Assembly: GCA_944322925.1 (NCBI GenBank)
Contig: CALUQM010000003.1
Span: forward strand, 48,288 to 112,287
Length of the DNA: 64,000 bases
Reading direction: 5' to 3'
Source: an uncultured Bacteroidales bacterium
GTDB lineage: Bacteria > Bacteroidota > Bacteroidia > Bacteroidales > UBA932
A program made the translations under genes and the position numbers. The stretch's first letter is position 1, and every line of letters begins with the position of its first letter. Of this stretch, positions 22,636 to 31,360 are shown piece by piece. The notes below the pieces were generated by a model. That model searched no databases. It had not been told where the DNA came from and saw only the letters and a list, made by a program, of their open reading frames with translations.

Positions 22636-25600
22636 TTAGAATGTGATATTCAAACCGATAGAATGCGTCCTGCTCGTAGGATAGTAGCTCGGATTTCCGG
22701 AAGAAACCTCAGGGTCGACATTGAATGGAAGAGAATCGAACGTGTAGAGGTTCTCTCCTGCATAGTAGATCTGGATCTTGTCGATACGGATTTTCTTCGT
22801 CCATTTCTTAGGGAAAGTATAGGAGAAGTTCACTGACTTGATTCTCAGATAGCTCGTATCCATGCACCAGAAGTCGCTGTAGACTTTCGAAGGGGCGCTG
22901 ACGGAATCCGTATTCTTGAATGCCCTCGGCCATGTGGCGTCAGGATTGTCAGGAGTCCAGGAATCGAGCCAGTTCGTGCTCGGGTGCGAAGTGTCGCCGC
23001 CGAAATATCCTACCACATCCGTATTGAAATACCTGCAGACTCCGGCAGCTCCCTGGAGGACTACTGAAAGGTCAAAGCCTTTCCAGCCTGCGCTTATGGA
23101 CGCTGCATAAGTATGTTCAGGATATCTGGAATCGGTCACGATCCTGTCGTCAGGAGTGATTTCGCCGTCGCCGTTCGTATCCACGATTCTCACGTCACCG
23201 CCCTTGTAAGGCACCTGGAACGGATTGCCGAAGAGCTCTTCGTATTCGGCAGCTTCTTCATCGCTCTTGAAAAGGCCGTCGGTCTTGTACACGTAGAATG
23301 CTCCGTACGAATTGCCCACCCTGTTGATGGAATAGCCGTCGACCATCTCGTCTACACCTGCAAGGTCGAGGATTTCGTTCTTGTTCAGAGAGTAGTTGGC
23401 GCTGATGCCGAGACGGAAATCATTTCTGAAATAATGATTCCATGCAAGAGAGAACTCGGCTCCCCTGTTCACCATCGAACCCTTGTTGTCCTGGAATGTT
23501 CCGGAAATACCGAAAGTCCAAGGCACGGATACTTCCATGATGATGTCGGTCGTCAGACGGTTGTACCAGTCGAAGGAGAATGAAAAGTCCTTGAGGAAAG
23601 TCATGTCGAGACCTACTCCGTAAGTTCTGGATTTCTCCCATGTGATGGAGTTCACCTTATGGTCGACAACAGTAATACCTGTAGCCACCTTGCCGTCGAA
23701 CGGGAAGTTCTTTCCGATATACAGGGTCGGGAGATAAGGGAAGTAGTCGTCCGCAAGTGCGTTCTGGTTTCCGAGCTTACCCCAGGAGGCCCTGAGCTTG
23801 ATGTTCTGCACGTATGGTTTCACTGAAGCCATCCACGGTTCTTCGGTAATTCTCCAACCGGCAGAGAATGAAGGGAAGTAACCCCAGCGGTATCCTTTGG
23901 CGAATCTCGACGAAGCATCGGAACGGAAATTGGCCTCGAACAGATATTTGCCCTTGTAGTCGTAGTTGAATCTTCCGAAATACGACATGAGGGCAAGGGC
24001 GCGGGTATAACCGCTGTTCTTCATGGTAGCGGCTTCTCCGGCGTTCATGTCCGTAAGGTTCGTATTGGTGAAGTTTTCTCTCGAAGCCGAAAGATTCCAG
24101 TAGTCGTATCTTTCCATGTTGTAACCGAGGAGAACCTTGAAATTGTGGTTTTCAGCAACGGTTTTCTCATAATTCAGGAGAAGGTCGAGAGTCTTGCGCT
24201 CCCAGTTGGACTTGGTTTCGGTAAGGGTGGTAGGTCCCTGCATCGAAACTTCGTCGAAGTACACCTCTTTCTGATAATTCTTGGTAAGTGCAAGGTTGGA
24301 TACATAAGCTCCCTGCGCCGTCAGGGTAAGTCCGTCGATGATATGGTAGTCGAATGCCACCGTACCGGAGAAATTGCGTTTGGTGTAGCGCGCCCTCGTA
24401 TCGGCGTCCAGCCAGGCTGCAGGGCTTCCGTCTCCGATATAGCCGTAAGTTCCGTCGCTGCGCTTGATAGGAATCCACGGCGCCATCCTGTTGGCGGTAA
24501 GTATGAGAATGCTCATGTCGCCCCTTGCCGAAGCGTTAGGACGCGAGTAGTTGTTGTTCAGGAAATTGAAATTGGACCTGAAACTGAACTTGTCGGAAAG
24601 CTTGATGTCGAAGTTCGCCCTGATATTGAACTGTTCCCTGTCGGAATTCTTGAGGGTTCCTTCCTGGTCGAGATAGCTTCCCGATACCATGTATTTGATA
24701 TTGTCATTACCTCCGGTAATGGAGAGATTGTGCTTGTGCGTCACACCGGTGCGGTAGATGTATCCCGTCCAGTCCGAATTAGGATGGTTGTCCGGGTCGA
24801 GACCATTCTGGAAAAGCTCGAGGTCGAGTTCAGAGAACTGAGGGGCGATTCCTTCCCTTTCATTAAGTTCGTTCATCATGCGGGCATAGTCGTACGACGA
24901 CAGGCGGTCGACAAGGGAGGTGACGTTCGAGAAGCTGACAAGTCCGCTGTAGGACACCTTAGGTGCGCTCTCGTAACCTCTTTTGGTGGTGACGAGGATG
25001 ACACCGTTTGATGCCTTGGAACCGTAGATGGCTGCCGAAGATGCGTCTTTCAGCACTGAAATGCTTTCGATATCGTTAGGGTCGATCTGGTCGAGAGTTC
25101 CGGTCTCGATACCGTCCACAAGAATATAAGGGGAAGAGGTATTCAGAGTACCTATACCGCGGATACGGATTGTAGCTCCGTCATCGCCCGGAGTACCCGA
25201 ACCCTGGGTCACCATAAGTCCCGGACTGAGGCCCTGCAAGGCCGTCGACACGTTAGGAGTCGGTCTGTCGGCGATTTCCGCATTGGTCACGGTAGCTACG
25301 GAACCGGTAAGGTTGACCTTGGTCTGTGTACCGTATCCGACTACGACCACCTCCTCAAGAAGACGGGCATCGGTTTCGAGCATAACGTTGAACACCGTCC
25401 TGCTTCCTACAGGGATTTCCTGTGTCTTGTAGCCGATTGAAGAAATTTCGAGGACATCGTCGGATTTCACTCCGCTCAGAGAGAAGTTTCCGTCGACGTC
25501 AGCTACGGAACCGGAGTTCGTATCCTGGATCATGATGGCTGCCCCGATCACCGGTGCACCCTCGGAGTCCGTGATCCGGCCCTTTACGGTAAAGGCGGTA

Positions 25601-25926
25601 ACCTTGCCCTGAGGCGGATTTTCATCTTCCGCCTTTGCTATCAGATAGACTTTCCTGTCCCTGATGTCATAAGTGATGTCCGACTTTGAAAAGAGAGCAT
25701 CCAGCACCGAAGTCAGTTCCTGATTCCTTGCGGAAACGGAACAGAGCGCATCCGGATCCACAGTCGGTCTGGAATAGTAGAAAGAAAATCCCGTCTGGTC
25801 GGAAATTTCATCCAGAATTTGTTCAAGACGCACCGATTGGGCGTCTATCGTCACCTGCTGTGCGGAGGCATAAATGCCTATCCCGCAAAGGGAGATGACC
25901 AACAATAGGATTCTTTTTAGTTTCAT
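22636..25926 (-). CDS. SusC/RagA TonB-linked outer-membrane transporter with STN domain (locus 2)
   Basis: A 1096 aa TonB-dependent transporter. It has a signal peptide to about residue 22 (IYASAQQ), an STN domain (about 25-92, LEQILDEISDQTGFSFYYS), a carboxypeptidase-regulatory-like domain (FTVKGRITDSEGAPVIGAAI), a TonB-box-like EEVVVVGYGTQ, a plug with IRGIGTLNTSSPYILVDGIE and DIESISVLKDASSAAIYGSKASNGV, then the beta-barrel ending SIGLNITF. The STN domain couples it to the FecR/sigma pair directly upstream. The 75-nt gap to fecR may hold a separate promoter for the high-level susCD transcript. Confidence 0.96.
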   Translation of the reverse strand: MKLKRILLLVISLCGIGIYASAQQVTIDAQSVRLEQILDEISDQTGFSFYYSRPTVDPDALCSVSARNQELTSVLDALFSKSDITYDIRDRKVYLIAKAEDENPPQGKVTAFTVKGRITDSEGAPVIGAAIMIQDTNSGSVADVDGNFSLSGVKSDDVLEISSIGYKTQEIPVGSRTVFNVMLETDARLLEEVVVVGYGTQTKVNLTGSVATVTNAEIADRPTPNVSTALQGLSPGLMVTQGSGTPGDDGATIRIRGIGTLNTSSPYILVDGIETGTLDQIDPNDIESISVLKDASSAAIYGSKASNGVILVTTKRGYESAPKVSYSGLVSFSNVTSLVDRLSSYDYARMMNELNEREGIAPQFSELDLELFQNGLDPDNHPNSDWTGYIYRTGVTHKHNLSITGGNDNIKYMVSGSYLDQEGTLKNSDREQFNIRANFDIKLSDKFSFRSNFNFLNNNYSRPNASARGDMSILILTANRMAPWIPIKRSDGTYGYIGDGSPAAWLDADTRARYTKRNFSGTVAFDYHIIDGLTLTAQGAYVSNLALTKNYQKEVYFDEVSMQGPTTLTETKSNWERKTLDLLLNYEKTVAENHNFKVLLGYNMERYDYWNLSASRENFTNTNLTDMNAGEAATMKNSGYTRALALMSYFGRFNYDYKGKYLFEANFRSDASSRFAKGYRWGYFPSFSAGWRITEEPWMASVKPYVQNIKLRASWGKLGNQNALADDYFPYLPTLYIGKNFPFDGKVATGITVVDHKVNSITWEKSRTYGVGLDMTFLKDFSFSFDWYNRLTTDIIMEVSVPWTFGISGTFQDNKGSMVNRGAEFSLAWNHYFRNDFRLGISANYSLNKNEILDLAGVDEMVDGYSINRVGNSYGAFYVYKTDGLFKSDEEAAEYEELFGNPFQVPYKGGDVRIVDTNGDGEITPDDRIVTDSRYPEHTYAASISAGWKGFDLSVVLQGAAGVCRYFNTDVVGYFGGDTSHPSTNWLDSWTPDNPDATWPRAFKNTDSVSAPSKVYSDFWCMDTSYLRIKSVNFSYTFPKKWTKKIRIDKIQIYYAGENLYTFDSLPFNVDPEVSSGNPSYYPTSRTHSIGLNITF

Positions 25927-26001
25927 CGATTATTGCAGTTAGTTTAACATTGTGTCTTTATAACACGAAGTCCGGACAAAAATGTTAATGTTCCTGCAAA
26001 A

Positions 26002-26997
26002 TTATTTTCGGGACACTTCGACAATATCCCCTTTCAGCTCGAATTTCATGTCGGAGATATACTCTATTTCCTCGAGAAGCGTATTTAAAGGAAGCTGGGT
26101 GGTTTTGAATGTAAAGGTGCGGGAAAGAAGGCTGCTGTCCCTGATTACGAACTGCACGTCATACCAGCGTCCGATAGTTTCCAGCACTTCCGACAAGGAG
26201 CTGTTCCTGAACCTGATGATATTCTTTGTCCACAGCATGTTGTCATCCGGCCTGTCGAGTCTGATCATGTTTACCGACCTGTCCGTCCTGTCGTAGGTGA
26301 GAAGCTGCGACGGCATCATGCAGTGCTCCTGCCCGTCGGCCTCGAATGAAACGGAACCTTCGAGCAGCGTCACATTGATGTCATTGTCCTCCGGATAAGC
26401 CTTGATGTTGAATTTCGTCCCGTGAACCTTGACTTTAGTATCGAATATGTCTACGGTAAACGGGCGGCGGGAGTTTTCCGCCACTTCGAAATATGCCTCG
26501 CCGACCAGTTTCACATGCCTCCTGTCCAGCCTCCACCATTTCGGGTAAGTGACTGTCGCTCCTGCATTGAGATAGACTTTGGTCCCGTCCTGGAATATCA
26601 CCACCTTGCGTTCTCCCATTTCCGAGGATTCGGCGACCATCTCCGGTTCGGAAAATACCGAGCCGCCGAGACGGGAATCCACCTCGAGCCAGAGGGAAAC
26701 TATCGCCGCTACGGGAATGAATACGGCCGCCACGCGCCACACGGCAGTCAGTCTTCTCAGCTTTCTGACACGACGGGCTATTTCAGCATGGATGTAGTCG
26801 AGCATGGTATCCGAAGGAACGTCCTCGTCGACTTTCAGTACGCCTTCCTCGACGAGCCTGAATATTTTTGAGGAATTCACGGACAGCCACAGACCGCCTT
26901 CTTCTGAGGAGAACCATTCGGCCACCCTCTGGGAGACATCATACGGAGCATCGTCATTCAACACACGCCATATTTCATTTTCCGTAGGCTTCAGCAT
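26002..26997 (-). CDS. FecR-family anti-sigma factor (locus 2)
   Basis: A 331 aa inner-membrane protein: cytoplasmic anti-sigma part (about 1-80), one membrane segment (about 85-105, VWRVAAVFIPVAAIVSLWL), FecR domain (about 125-220, VVIFQDGTKVYLNAGATVTY, VKLVGEAYFEVAENSRRPF, TKVKVHGTKFNIKAYP) and a C-terminal DUF4974-type domain (SSLSEVLETIGRWYDVQFVI). Its start codon overlaps the end of the sigma gene by 7 nt, giving translational coupling and a fixed sigma:anti-sigma ratio. It should respond to the STN domain of the SusC at 22636-25926. Confidence 0.95.
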   Translation of the reverse strand: MLKPTENEIWRVLNDDAPYDVSQRVAEWFSSEEGGLWLSVNSSKIFRLVEEGVLKVDEDVPSDTMLDYIHAEIARRVRKLRRLTAVWRVAAVFIPVAAIVSLWLEVDSRLGGSVFSEPEMVAESSEMGERKVVIFQDGTKVYLNAGATVTYPKWWRLDRRHVKLVGEAYFEVAENSRRPFTVDIFDTKVKVHGTKFNIKAYPEDNDINVTLLEGSVSFEADGQEHCMMPSQLLTYDRTDRSVNMIRLDRPDDNMLWTKNIIRFRNSSLSEVLETIGRWYDVQFVIRDSSLLSRTFTFKTTQLPLNTLLEEIEYISDMKFELKGDIVEVSRK

Positions 26998-27596
26998 AAG
27001 CAGAGTATAATCACCAGTACTATCAAATGTTTCAGTTTGTTTCTGAGGGCTTTAAGACCCAGCCTGTAATGCACGTTCACCGTGTTCAGCGACAAATCGA
27101 GTTTCTCTGCGATCTCGGCATTGCTCAGCCCATCCTTTCTGGAAGCGGCGACCTTCCTCTGCTGCGGAGGCAGGGATTCGATGGCGTCTTGAAGTTCGCC
27201 GTAAAGCGCTGCCCTGTCCTCTTTCTCCGCTTCCGGCTCCTCATACCCCCCCCTCAGACAAACTATTCTGTAATTGTTTATCAATCTTGTCCTGTTGTCT
27301 CTTATATAGTTCAGGACCCTGTTCCTGACCATGGCATACAGATAATTCCGTATGTTCAGCTCTTCAGGTATCCTGTCAGCCTGTTCCCAGAATCTGATGA
27401 AGATATCCTGAACGATATCGGCAGCATCTTCGTCATTCTTGATCATCTTCAAAGCATATACATACAGCCTGTAATGATATTTCAAGTATATGATGTCGAA
27501 AGCCTTTATGTCTTTCTGCCTGATTTTCGCAAGCAAATCCTTGTCAGACAGGGGTTCAAACTTTGACTTGTCCAAGTTGCTTTGTATTAATGACAC
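26991..27596 (-). CDS. ECF-type RNA polymerase sigma factor (locus 2)
   Basis: A 201 aa ECF sigma factor. Region 2 (about 25-95) has LKYHYRLYVYALKMIKNDEDAADIVQDIF-type sequence and NYLYAMVRNRVLNYIR. Region 4 (about 130-190) has ESLPPQQRKVAASRKDGLSN and the helix-turn-helix NAEIAEKLDLSLNTVNVHYR. It resembles the Bacteroidota sigma factors that pair with FecR and STN-SusC proteins. The C terminus LIVLVIILCLC is strongly hydrophobic and long enough to touch a membrane. A 12-bp inverted repeat lies just upstream. Confidence 0.95.
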   Translation of the reverse strand: MSLIQSNLDKSKFEPLSDKDLLAKIRQKDIKAFDIIYLKYHYRLYVYALKMIKNDEDAADIVQDIFIRFWEQADRIPEELNIRNYLYAMVRNRVLNYIRDNRTRLINNYRIVCLRGGYEEPEAEKEDRAALYGELQDAIESLPPQQRKVAASRKDGLSNAEIAEKLDLSLNTVNVHYRLGLKALRNKLKHLIVLVIILCLC

Positions 27597-27616
27597 TCTA
27601 AGATGGTAAAAATGTT

Positions 27617-27660
27617 AAGAAGTTGTTTAAATTTTCTGAAAAAAATCAAAACAACTTCTT
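27617..27660 (-). terminator. Long AT-rich inverted repeat between pepD and the locus 2 sigma gene
   Basis: Perfect 12-bp arms AAGAAGTTGTTT (27617-27628) and AAACAACTTCTT (27649-27660) around a 20-nt loop. On the minus strand it starts 25 nt after the pepD stop and is followed by ACATTTTTACC, so it may terminate pepD. It ends 21 nt before the sigma start, so it could instead be a regulatory site for locus 2. Confidence 0.5.
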
Positions 27661-27684
27661 ATCACAGTCGGAAATCTGCTGAAA

Positions 27685-29133
27685 TCAGATATTTTCGAGT
27701 ACCGTTTTGAGGAAATTCCAGCATTTTTCCACGGACGGGATATTCAGCCGCTCGTCCGGAGAATGCGGGCTCATGATGGTCGGGCCGCAGGACACCATGT
27801 CCAGATGAGGATATGCCCCGCTCAGAATGCCGCATTCGAGTCCGGCATGTATTGCCATAACAGCAGGCTCTTTCCCGTAGAGCTTTCCGTACACGGACCT
27901 CATGAGGGCGAGAATTTCCGACGAACTGTCCGGAGCCCAGCCGGAATAGCCTCCGGACATCGACACTTCCGCACCTGCAAGCTCGAATACGGAGCGGAAT
28001 TCTTCCGCCATCGCATCCTTGGCCGAATCGACAGAACTGCGCATCAGGGTCTTGACCACGAATTTTCCGTTTTCCGTCCTGGCTATGGCAGTATTGTTCG
28101 ATGTCTCGACAAGCCCCGGCATCTGGTCGCTCATTCTCCACACTCCCTCAGGACAGGCGTTCAGAGCCCTTACCGCATTCAGGGCCGTCTTCCCGTCGAT
28201 ATACGACTCGGGAACTTCAGACAGGGCCTCCATGAAAATATCAGCCTCAGGATCGGTAACGGCATATTCGGCCTTGACTATCTTCCCGATTCGGGCTATG
28301 GTCTCCTCCGCCAGAGCGATTCTGTCTTCTGGAAGGAGTATTTCGGCAAAAGCCTCTCTCGGAATCGCATTCCTGAGATTTCCGCCGGACATCGAAACCA
28401 GGAGGGCGCCGCAGTCTCTCAACAAAGGCAGGAGCACGCGCGCCATCACCTTGTTGGCATTTGCCCTGTACAGAATGATGTCCATTCCCGAATGACCGCC
28501 CTTGAGGCCCTTCACGTTAAGTCTGAAAGCCTTGCAGCCTGCCGGGACAGCGCATGTGACATACGGTATTTCGGCAGTAAGATCAAGACCTCCGGCACAG
28601 CCGATATAGAGTTCGCCTTCCGTCTCGGAATCGAGATTGATAAGGATACTGCCGTCCAGAAGACCAGGCTTCAAGGCCCTGGCCCCCGTCATGCCGGTTT
28701 CCTCGTCCACAGTCACGAGGACCTCTATCGGGCCGTGCTTGATGTCGTCCGACTGGAGAACGGCCAGAGCCATCGACACACCGATACCGTTGTCGGCGCC
28801 GAGGGTCGTTCCCTTTGCCTTTACCCAGTCCCCGTCGATCCATGTCTCGATAGGGTCATTTTCGAAATCGTGGACGGTATCCTCATTCTTCTGCGGGACC
28901 ATGTCCATGTGTCCCTGAAGGATCACGCCTTTCCTGTCTTCCATTCCCGGAGTGGCTGGCTTCTTTATGATAATATTCCCGACTTCGTCCTTTATGGTCT
29001 CCAGGCCGAGCGACCTGCCGAATTCGTAAAGATATTCCACTGCTTTCGCTTCCTTTTTCGAAGGCCTCGGTATTCTGGTCAGTCCGTAAAAGTTCTTCCA
29101 CACCGATGATGGCTGCAAATCTCTGATTGTCAT
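27685..29133 (-). CDS. pepD: Aminoacyl-histidine dipeptidase (PepD, M20 family)
   Basis: A 482 aa cytosolic zinc dipeptidase that hydrolyses Xaa-His and other dipeptides. M20 landmarks: LQGHMDMVPQ (H75, D77), LGADNGIGVSMA (D115), VDEETGMTGA (E144/E145), and GGHSGMDI in the lid domain. The length matches the PepD family (about 485 aa). It is the last gene of a minus-strand group, 21 nt after the DUF4831 gene. The POT peptide importer lies about 2.2 kb away in the opposite orientation, so both may serve peptide nutrition. Confidence 0.95.
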   Translation of the reverse strand: MTIRDLQPSSVWKNFYGLTRIPRPSKKEAKAVEYLYEFGRSLGLETIKDEVGNIIIKKPATPGMEDRKGVILQGHMDMVPQKNEDTVHDFENDPIETWIDGDWVKAKGTTLGADNGIGVSMALAVLQSDDIKHGPIEVLVTVDEETGMTGARALKPGLLDGSILINLDSETEGELYIGCAGGLDLTAEIPYVTCAVPAGCKAFRLNVKGLKGGHSGMDIILYRANANKVMARVLLPLLRDCGALLVSMSGGNLRNAIPREAFAEILLPEDRIALAEETIARIGKIVKAEYAVTDPEADIFMEALSEVPESYIDGKTALNAVRALNACPEGVWRMSDQMPGLVETSNNTAIARTENGKFVVKTLMRSSVDSAKDAMAEEFRSVFELAGAEVSMSGGYSGWAPDSSSEILALMRSVYGKLYGKEPAVMAIHAGLECGILSGAYPHLDMVSCGPTIMSPHSPDERLNIPSVEKCWNFLKTVLENI

Positions 29134-29154
29134 GATTATATGGTTTTATTCCTG

Positions 29155-30237
29155 TTATCGCGTCTCGATATTTACCGGCAGGGATTCCGTGATGCCGAGC
29201 TGGTATATCTGCACCCTGCCCTGCATTATGACATCCATACCGTCGCTCAGTTTCACCTGGCAGGTGGCCGGAATCCTGTACCTGAGCACCTGCACCTTGG
29301 ATTCCTTCGTTTTTTTCGGCACTTCCGGCACGGCGAATGTTTCCGGCACTATCTCGAGGACCACCGGTTTTCCCGACAGGTTGTCGGCCGGAAGCAGGCC
29401 TGCAGAGTCAGAAATCCTGAATGCTATGTATATCTGATTGTCCCTGTCCTTGTCCGGGACCAGTTCGAAACCGAGCTTCTGCGTCCCGTATTCCGAATAA
29501 CCGGTAAACAGGGTAAGATATTCCTCCTCGAGACGCCTCATCTCCCGGATGGCGGCATCCATAGCCTCACCGCTGTATGTGGCGTCCGTATTGCCTGTGA
29601 TTATATCCATCCGCTGTTTCCTCAGGGAGAAGATGATATCGGCGATCTCGGCCGCCCTTTTCTCCTCGGACTTCTCCACGAGCATGTCCTGCCTTACGGC
29701 CATCCTGCCATGCGATACCGCGTCTTTTCTGTATAATGTGGCTGCTTCTGTCGTAAGGTTGGCCGTCAGGCCCTTCCCTGCATAGTCGCTGTCCGCCACA
29801 ATCGGGAAACGCCACTCGAAATCCCTGTCCGTACCCTGGTCGACTGCGGAGACCAGGCCGGCCGAAGTAAGTTTCAGGAAAGACGCCTTTGCGGCCGTGC
29901 CCTTGAAATCCAGCAGATAGCGTTCGGAATGGTCGGCTTCTACATGCGGAGTCATGGTTACTCCTGAAAGCCGGTACGACACCGCATCTTTCTGGCGGAC
30001 TTCCATCCCCAGATATTTTGCCGCATACCTGGCATACGGCCCGGCATAGAATTTCTCCTGCACCGCTTCCACTTCGAATGAAAGGGAGGTGGAAGGAAGG
30101 GAATATGTGACAGTCCCTGCCGGCGGCATCTGCGGCCCGGCGGGAGGCGTATCCGGTCCTGCAGCGGATTCCCCGGCCCATACGGGGCCGAACCGGAGCG
30201 CTGCCATGACCGATGCCATAATAAAGACTTTTCTCAT
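29155..30237 (-). CDS. DUF4831-type exported protein of unknown function
   Basis: A 360 aa protein with an N-terminal signal sequence (MRKVFIMASVMAALRFGPVWAGE) and a Pro-rich linker (PDTPPAGPQMPPAG). The rest looks like a compact globular domain, with TVTYSLPSTSLSFEVEAVQE, a predicted long helix near KRAAEIADIIFSLRKQRMDI, and EEYLTLFTGYSEYGTQKLGF. I recognise the pattern as the Bacteroidota family DUF4831; no function is established. It sits between lpxL (85-nt gap with a good -7 element) and pepD. Confidence 0.75.
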   Translation of the reverse strand: MRKVFIMASVMAALRFGPVWAGESAAGPDTPPAGPQMPPAGTVTYSLPSTSLSFEVEAVQEKFYAGPYARYAAKYLGMEVRQKDAVSYRLSGVTMTPHVEADHSERYLLDFKGTAAKASFLKLTSAGLVSAVDQGTDRDFEWRFPIVADSDYAGKGLTANLTTEAATLYRKDAVSHGRMAVRQDMLVEKSEEKRAAEIADIIFSLRKQRMDIITGNTDATYSGEAMDAAIREMRRLEEEYLTLFTGYSEYGTQKLGFELVPDKDRDNQIYIAFRISDSAGLLPADNLSGKPVVLEIVPETFAVPEVPKKTKESKVQVLRYRIPATCQVKLSDGMDVIMQGRVQIYQLGITESLPVNIETR

Positions 30238-30304
30238 ACTGCAAATACTTTAGGTAATATGCGGCGAAGCCGGATATACTCAACAATATATGTGGCCGTC
30301 AGGC

Positions 30305-30312
30305 CAAATATA
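30305..30312 (-). promoter_or_regulatory. Candidate -7 promoter element for the DUF4831 gene and pepD
   Basis: Minus-strand TATATTTG, 67 nt before the start codon, fits TAnnTTTG exactly. A matching TTG at the expected distance is not visible. Confidence 0.45.
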
Positions 30313-30322
30313 GGAAAAATTC

Positions 30323-31225
30323 TCAATGTTTCCACCTTTTGTGGCTCCACAGCCAGTTCGACGGAGATTCCCTGATTTCTTCCTCGAGCAGGTCGAAATA
30401 TCTTCTCATTATGGCCTCGGGAGCCATTTGCGAAGCATCCCTGCATATCGGAATGAATGTCATCTCGTAATGGCCACGGGAAATATTCTTCATCTTCATG
30501 TAAAGTACGCTCATTCCGAGCTTGTGAGCCAGTCCAGCGCTTCCGAGCATCACCTTGGTCTTCTGGTGCATGAACGGGCCGACATCATGCGATACTGCAT
30601 AGGGGAACTGATCGGTAGGATAGATATAGATGAATTTTTTGTCCCGGTTCCTTATCGCATAGCGCAGCACCTGCCTCGTCTCGAGTTCCCCTTCGAATTT
30701 TATCTTTATGGGGTAGCAGCGGTTGCGCTTGAATACCTCGTTCCAGATATGGCTCGTCAGATCTCGGTAGATTACCTTGACGCAGTTCTCGTCCCCCGGA
30801 TAGCTTGTCTGCGGGTCGTAATTGTAGCACCACGCCCCTCCGAGAAGTTCCCAGTTTCCGCAATGCGAGAACAGCACCGTAACGCTCGGAGAAGACTCGT
30901 ATGCCTCTTTCAGGACTTCGAAATTCGTATAGCGGCAAATCTGCGAATCATGGATTCTCCTGTAATCCGAACCGCTGAACCATACCGCCTCCGCAATCAC
31001 CTCTCCGAGATGACGGTAAAATCCGTCGACTACCGGCCTTATCTCCGAATAGTCCTTTTCCGGAAACGAGCGGGCGATATTCGTGACCACCACGTCCCGC
31101 CTGTAATGGATGACGTCCTTCAGCAGCCACGAGATGATGTCCCCGCAGAAATAATGGAATTTCAGAGGCAGCTTCGCGAACAGCCTCATCACTCCGAGAA
31201 TCAGCCGGATGACGGCTTCTGACAT
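30323..31225 (-). CDS. Lysophospholipid/lipid A acyltransferase (LpxL/HtrB family)
   Basis: A 300 aa membrane-associated acyltransferase of the LpxL/LpxM type, which adds a secondary acyl chain to a lipid A precursor. Visible: an N-terminal hydrophobic helix (AVIRLILGVMRLFAKLPL), the catalytic block LFSHCGNWELLGG (H121, E126), YPTDQFPYA and the C-terminal WLWSHKRWKH. An earlier in-frame ATG exists at 31252, but the promoter predicted at 31259-31288 puts the transcript start at about 31254, so the ATG at 31225 with a leader of about 28 nt is preferred. A still longer frame opens at 31279 and is unlikely. Confidence 0.9.
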   Translation of the reverse strand: MSEAVIRLILGVMRLFAKLPLKFHYFCGDIISWLLKDVIHYRRDVVVTNIARSFPEKDYSEIRPVVDGFYRHLGEVIAEAVWFSGSDYRRIHDSQICRYTNFEVLKEAYESSPSVTVLFSHCGNWELLGGAWCYNYDPQTSYPGDENCVKVIYRDLTSHIWNEVFKRNRCYPIKIKFEGELETRQVLRYAIRNRDKKFIYIYPTDQFPYAVSHDVGPFMHQKTKVMLGSAGLAHKLGMSVLYMKMKNISRGHYEMTFIPICRDASQMAPEAIMRRYFDLLEEEIRESPSNWLWSHKRWKH

Positions 31226-31258
31226 TATGTTTTTCTTTTTCCCGTCGCGCATATCCTG

Positions 31259-31288
31259 CAAAATTACACAGAAAAGCATTTATTTCAA
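31259..31288 (-). promoter_or_regulatory. Promoter of the LpxL-type acyltransferase gene
   Basis: Minus-strand TTG (31286-31288), 19-nt spacer, TAATTTTG (31259-31266). A good consensus match. It lies back to back with the peptide-transporter promoter; the two -33 elements are separated by 2 nt. Confidence 0.7.
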
Positions 31289-31290
31289 AA

Positions 31291-31321
31291 TTGCGCGTCC
31301 GCCATTATTTTCTTACCTTTG
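31291..31321 (+). promoter_or_regulatory. Promoter of the POT peptide transporter gene
   Basis: TTG (31291-31293), 20-nt spacer, TACCTTTG (31314-31321). Near-perfect Bacteroidota promoter. Predicted start near 31326, leaving a leader of about 35 nt. Confidence 0.8.
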
Positions 31322-31360
31322 CACGGTTCTGACGGAAATCATAATTAAAACGATAAAAAA

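Noticed and set aside
27763-29109. 448-codon + strand open frame over pepD
   Set aside because: Full overlap with pepD, no signature; a shadow frame favoured by codon bias.
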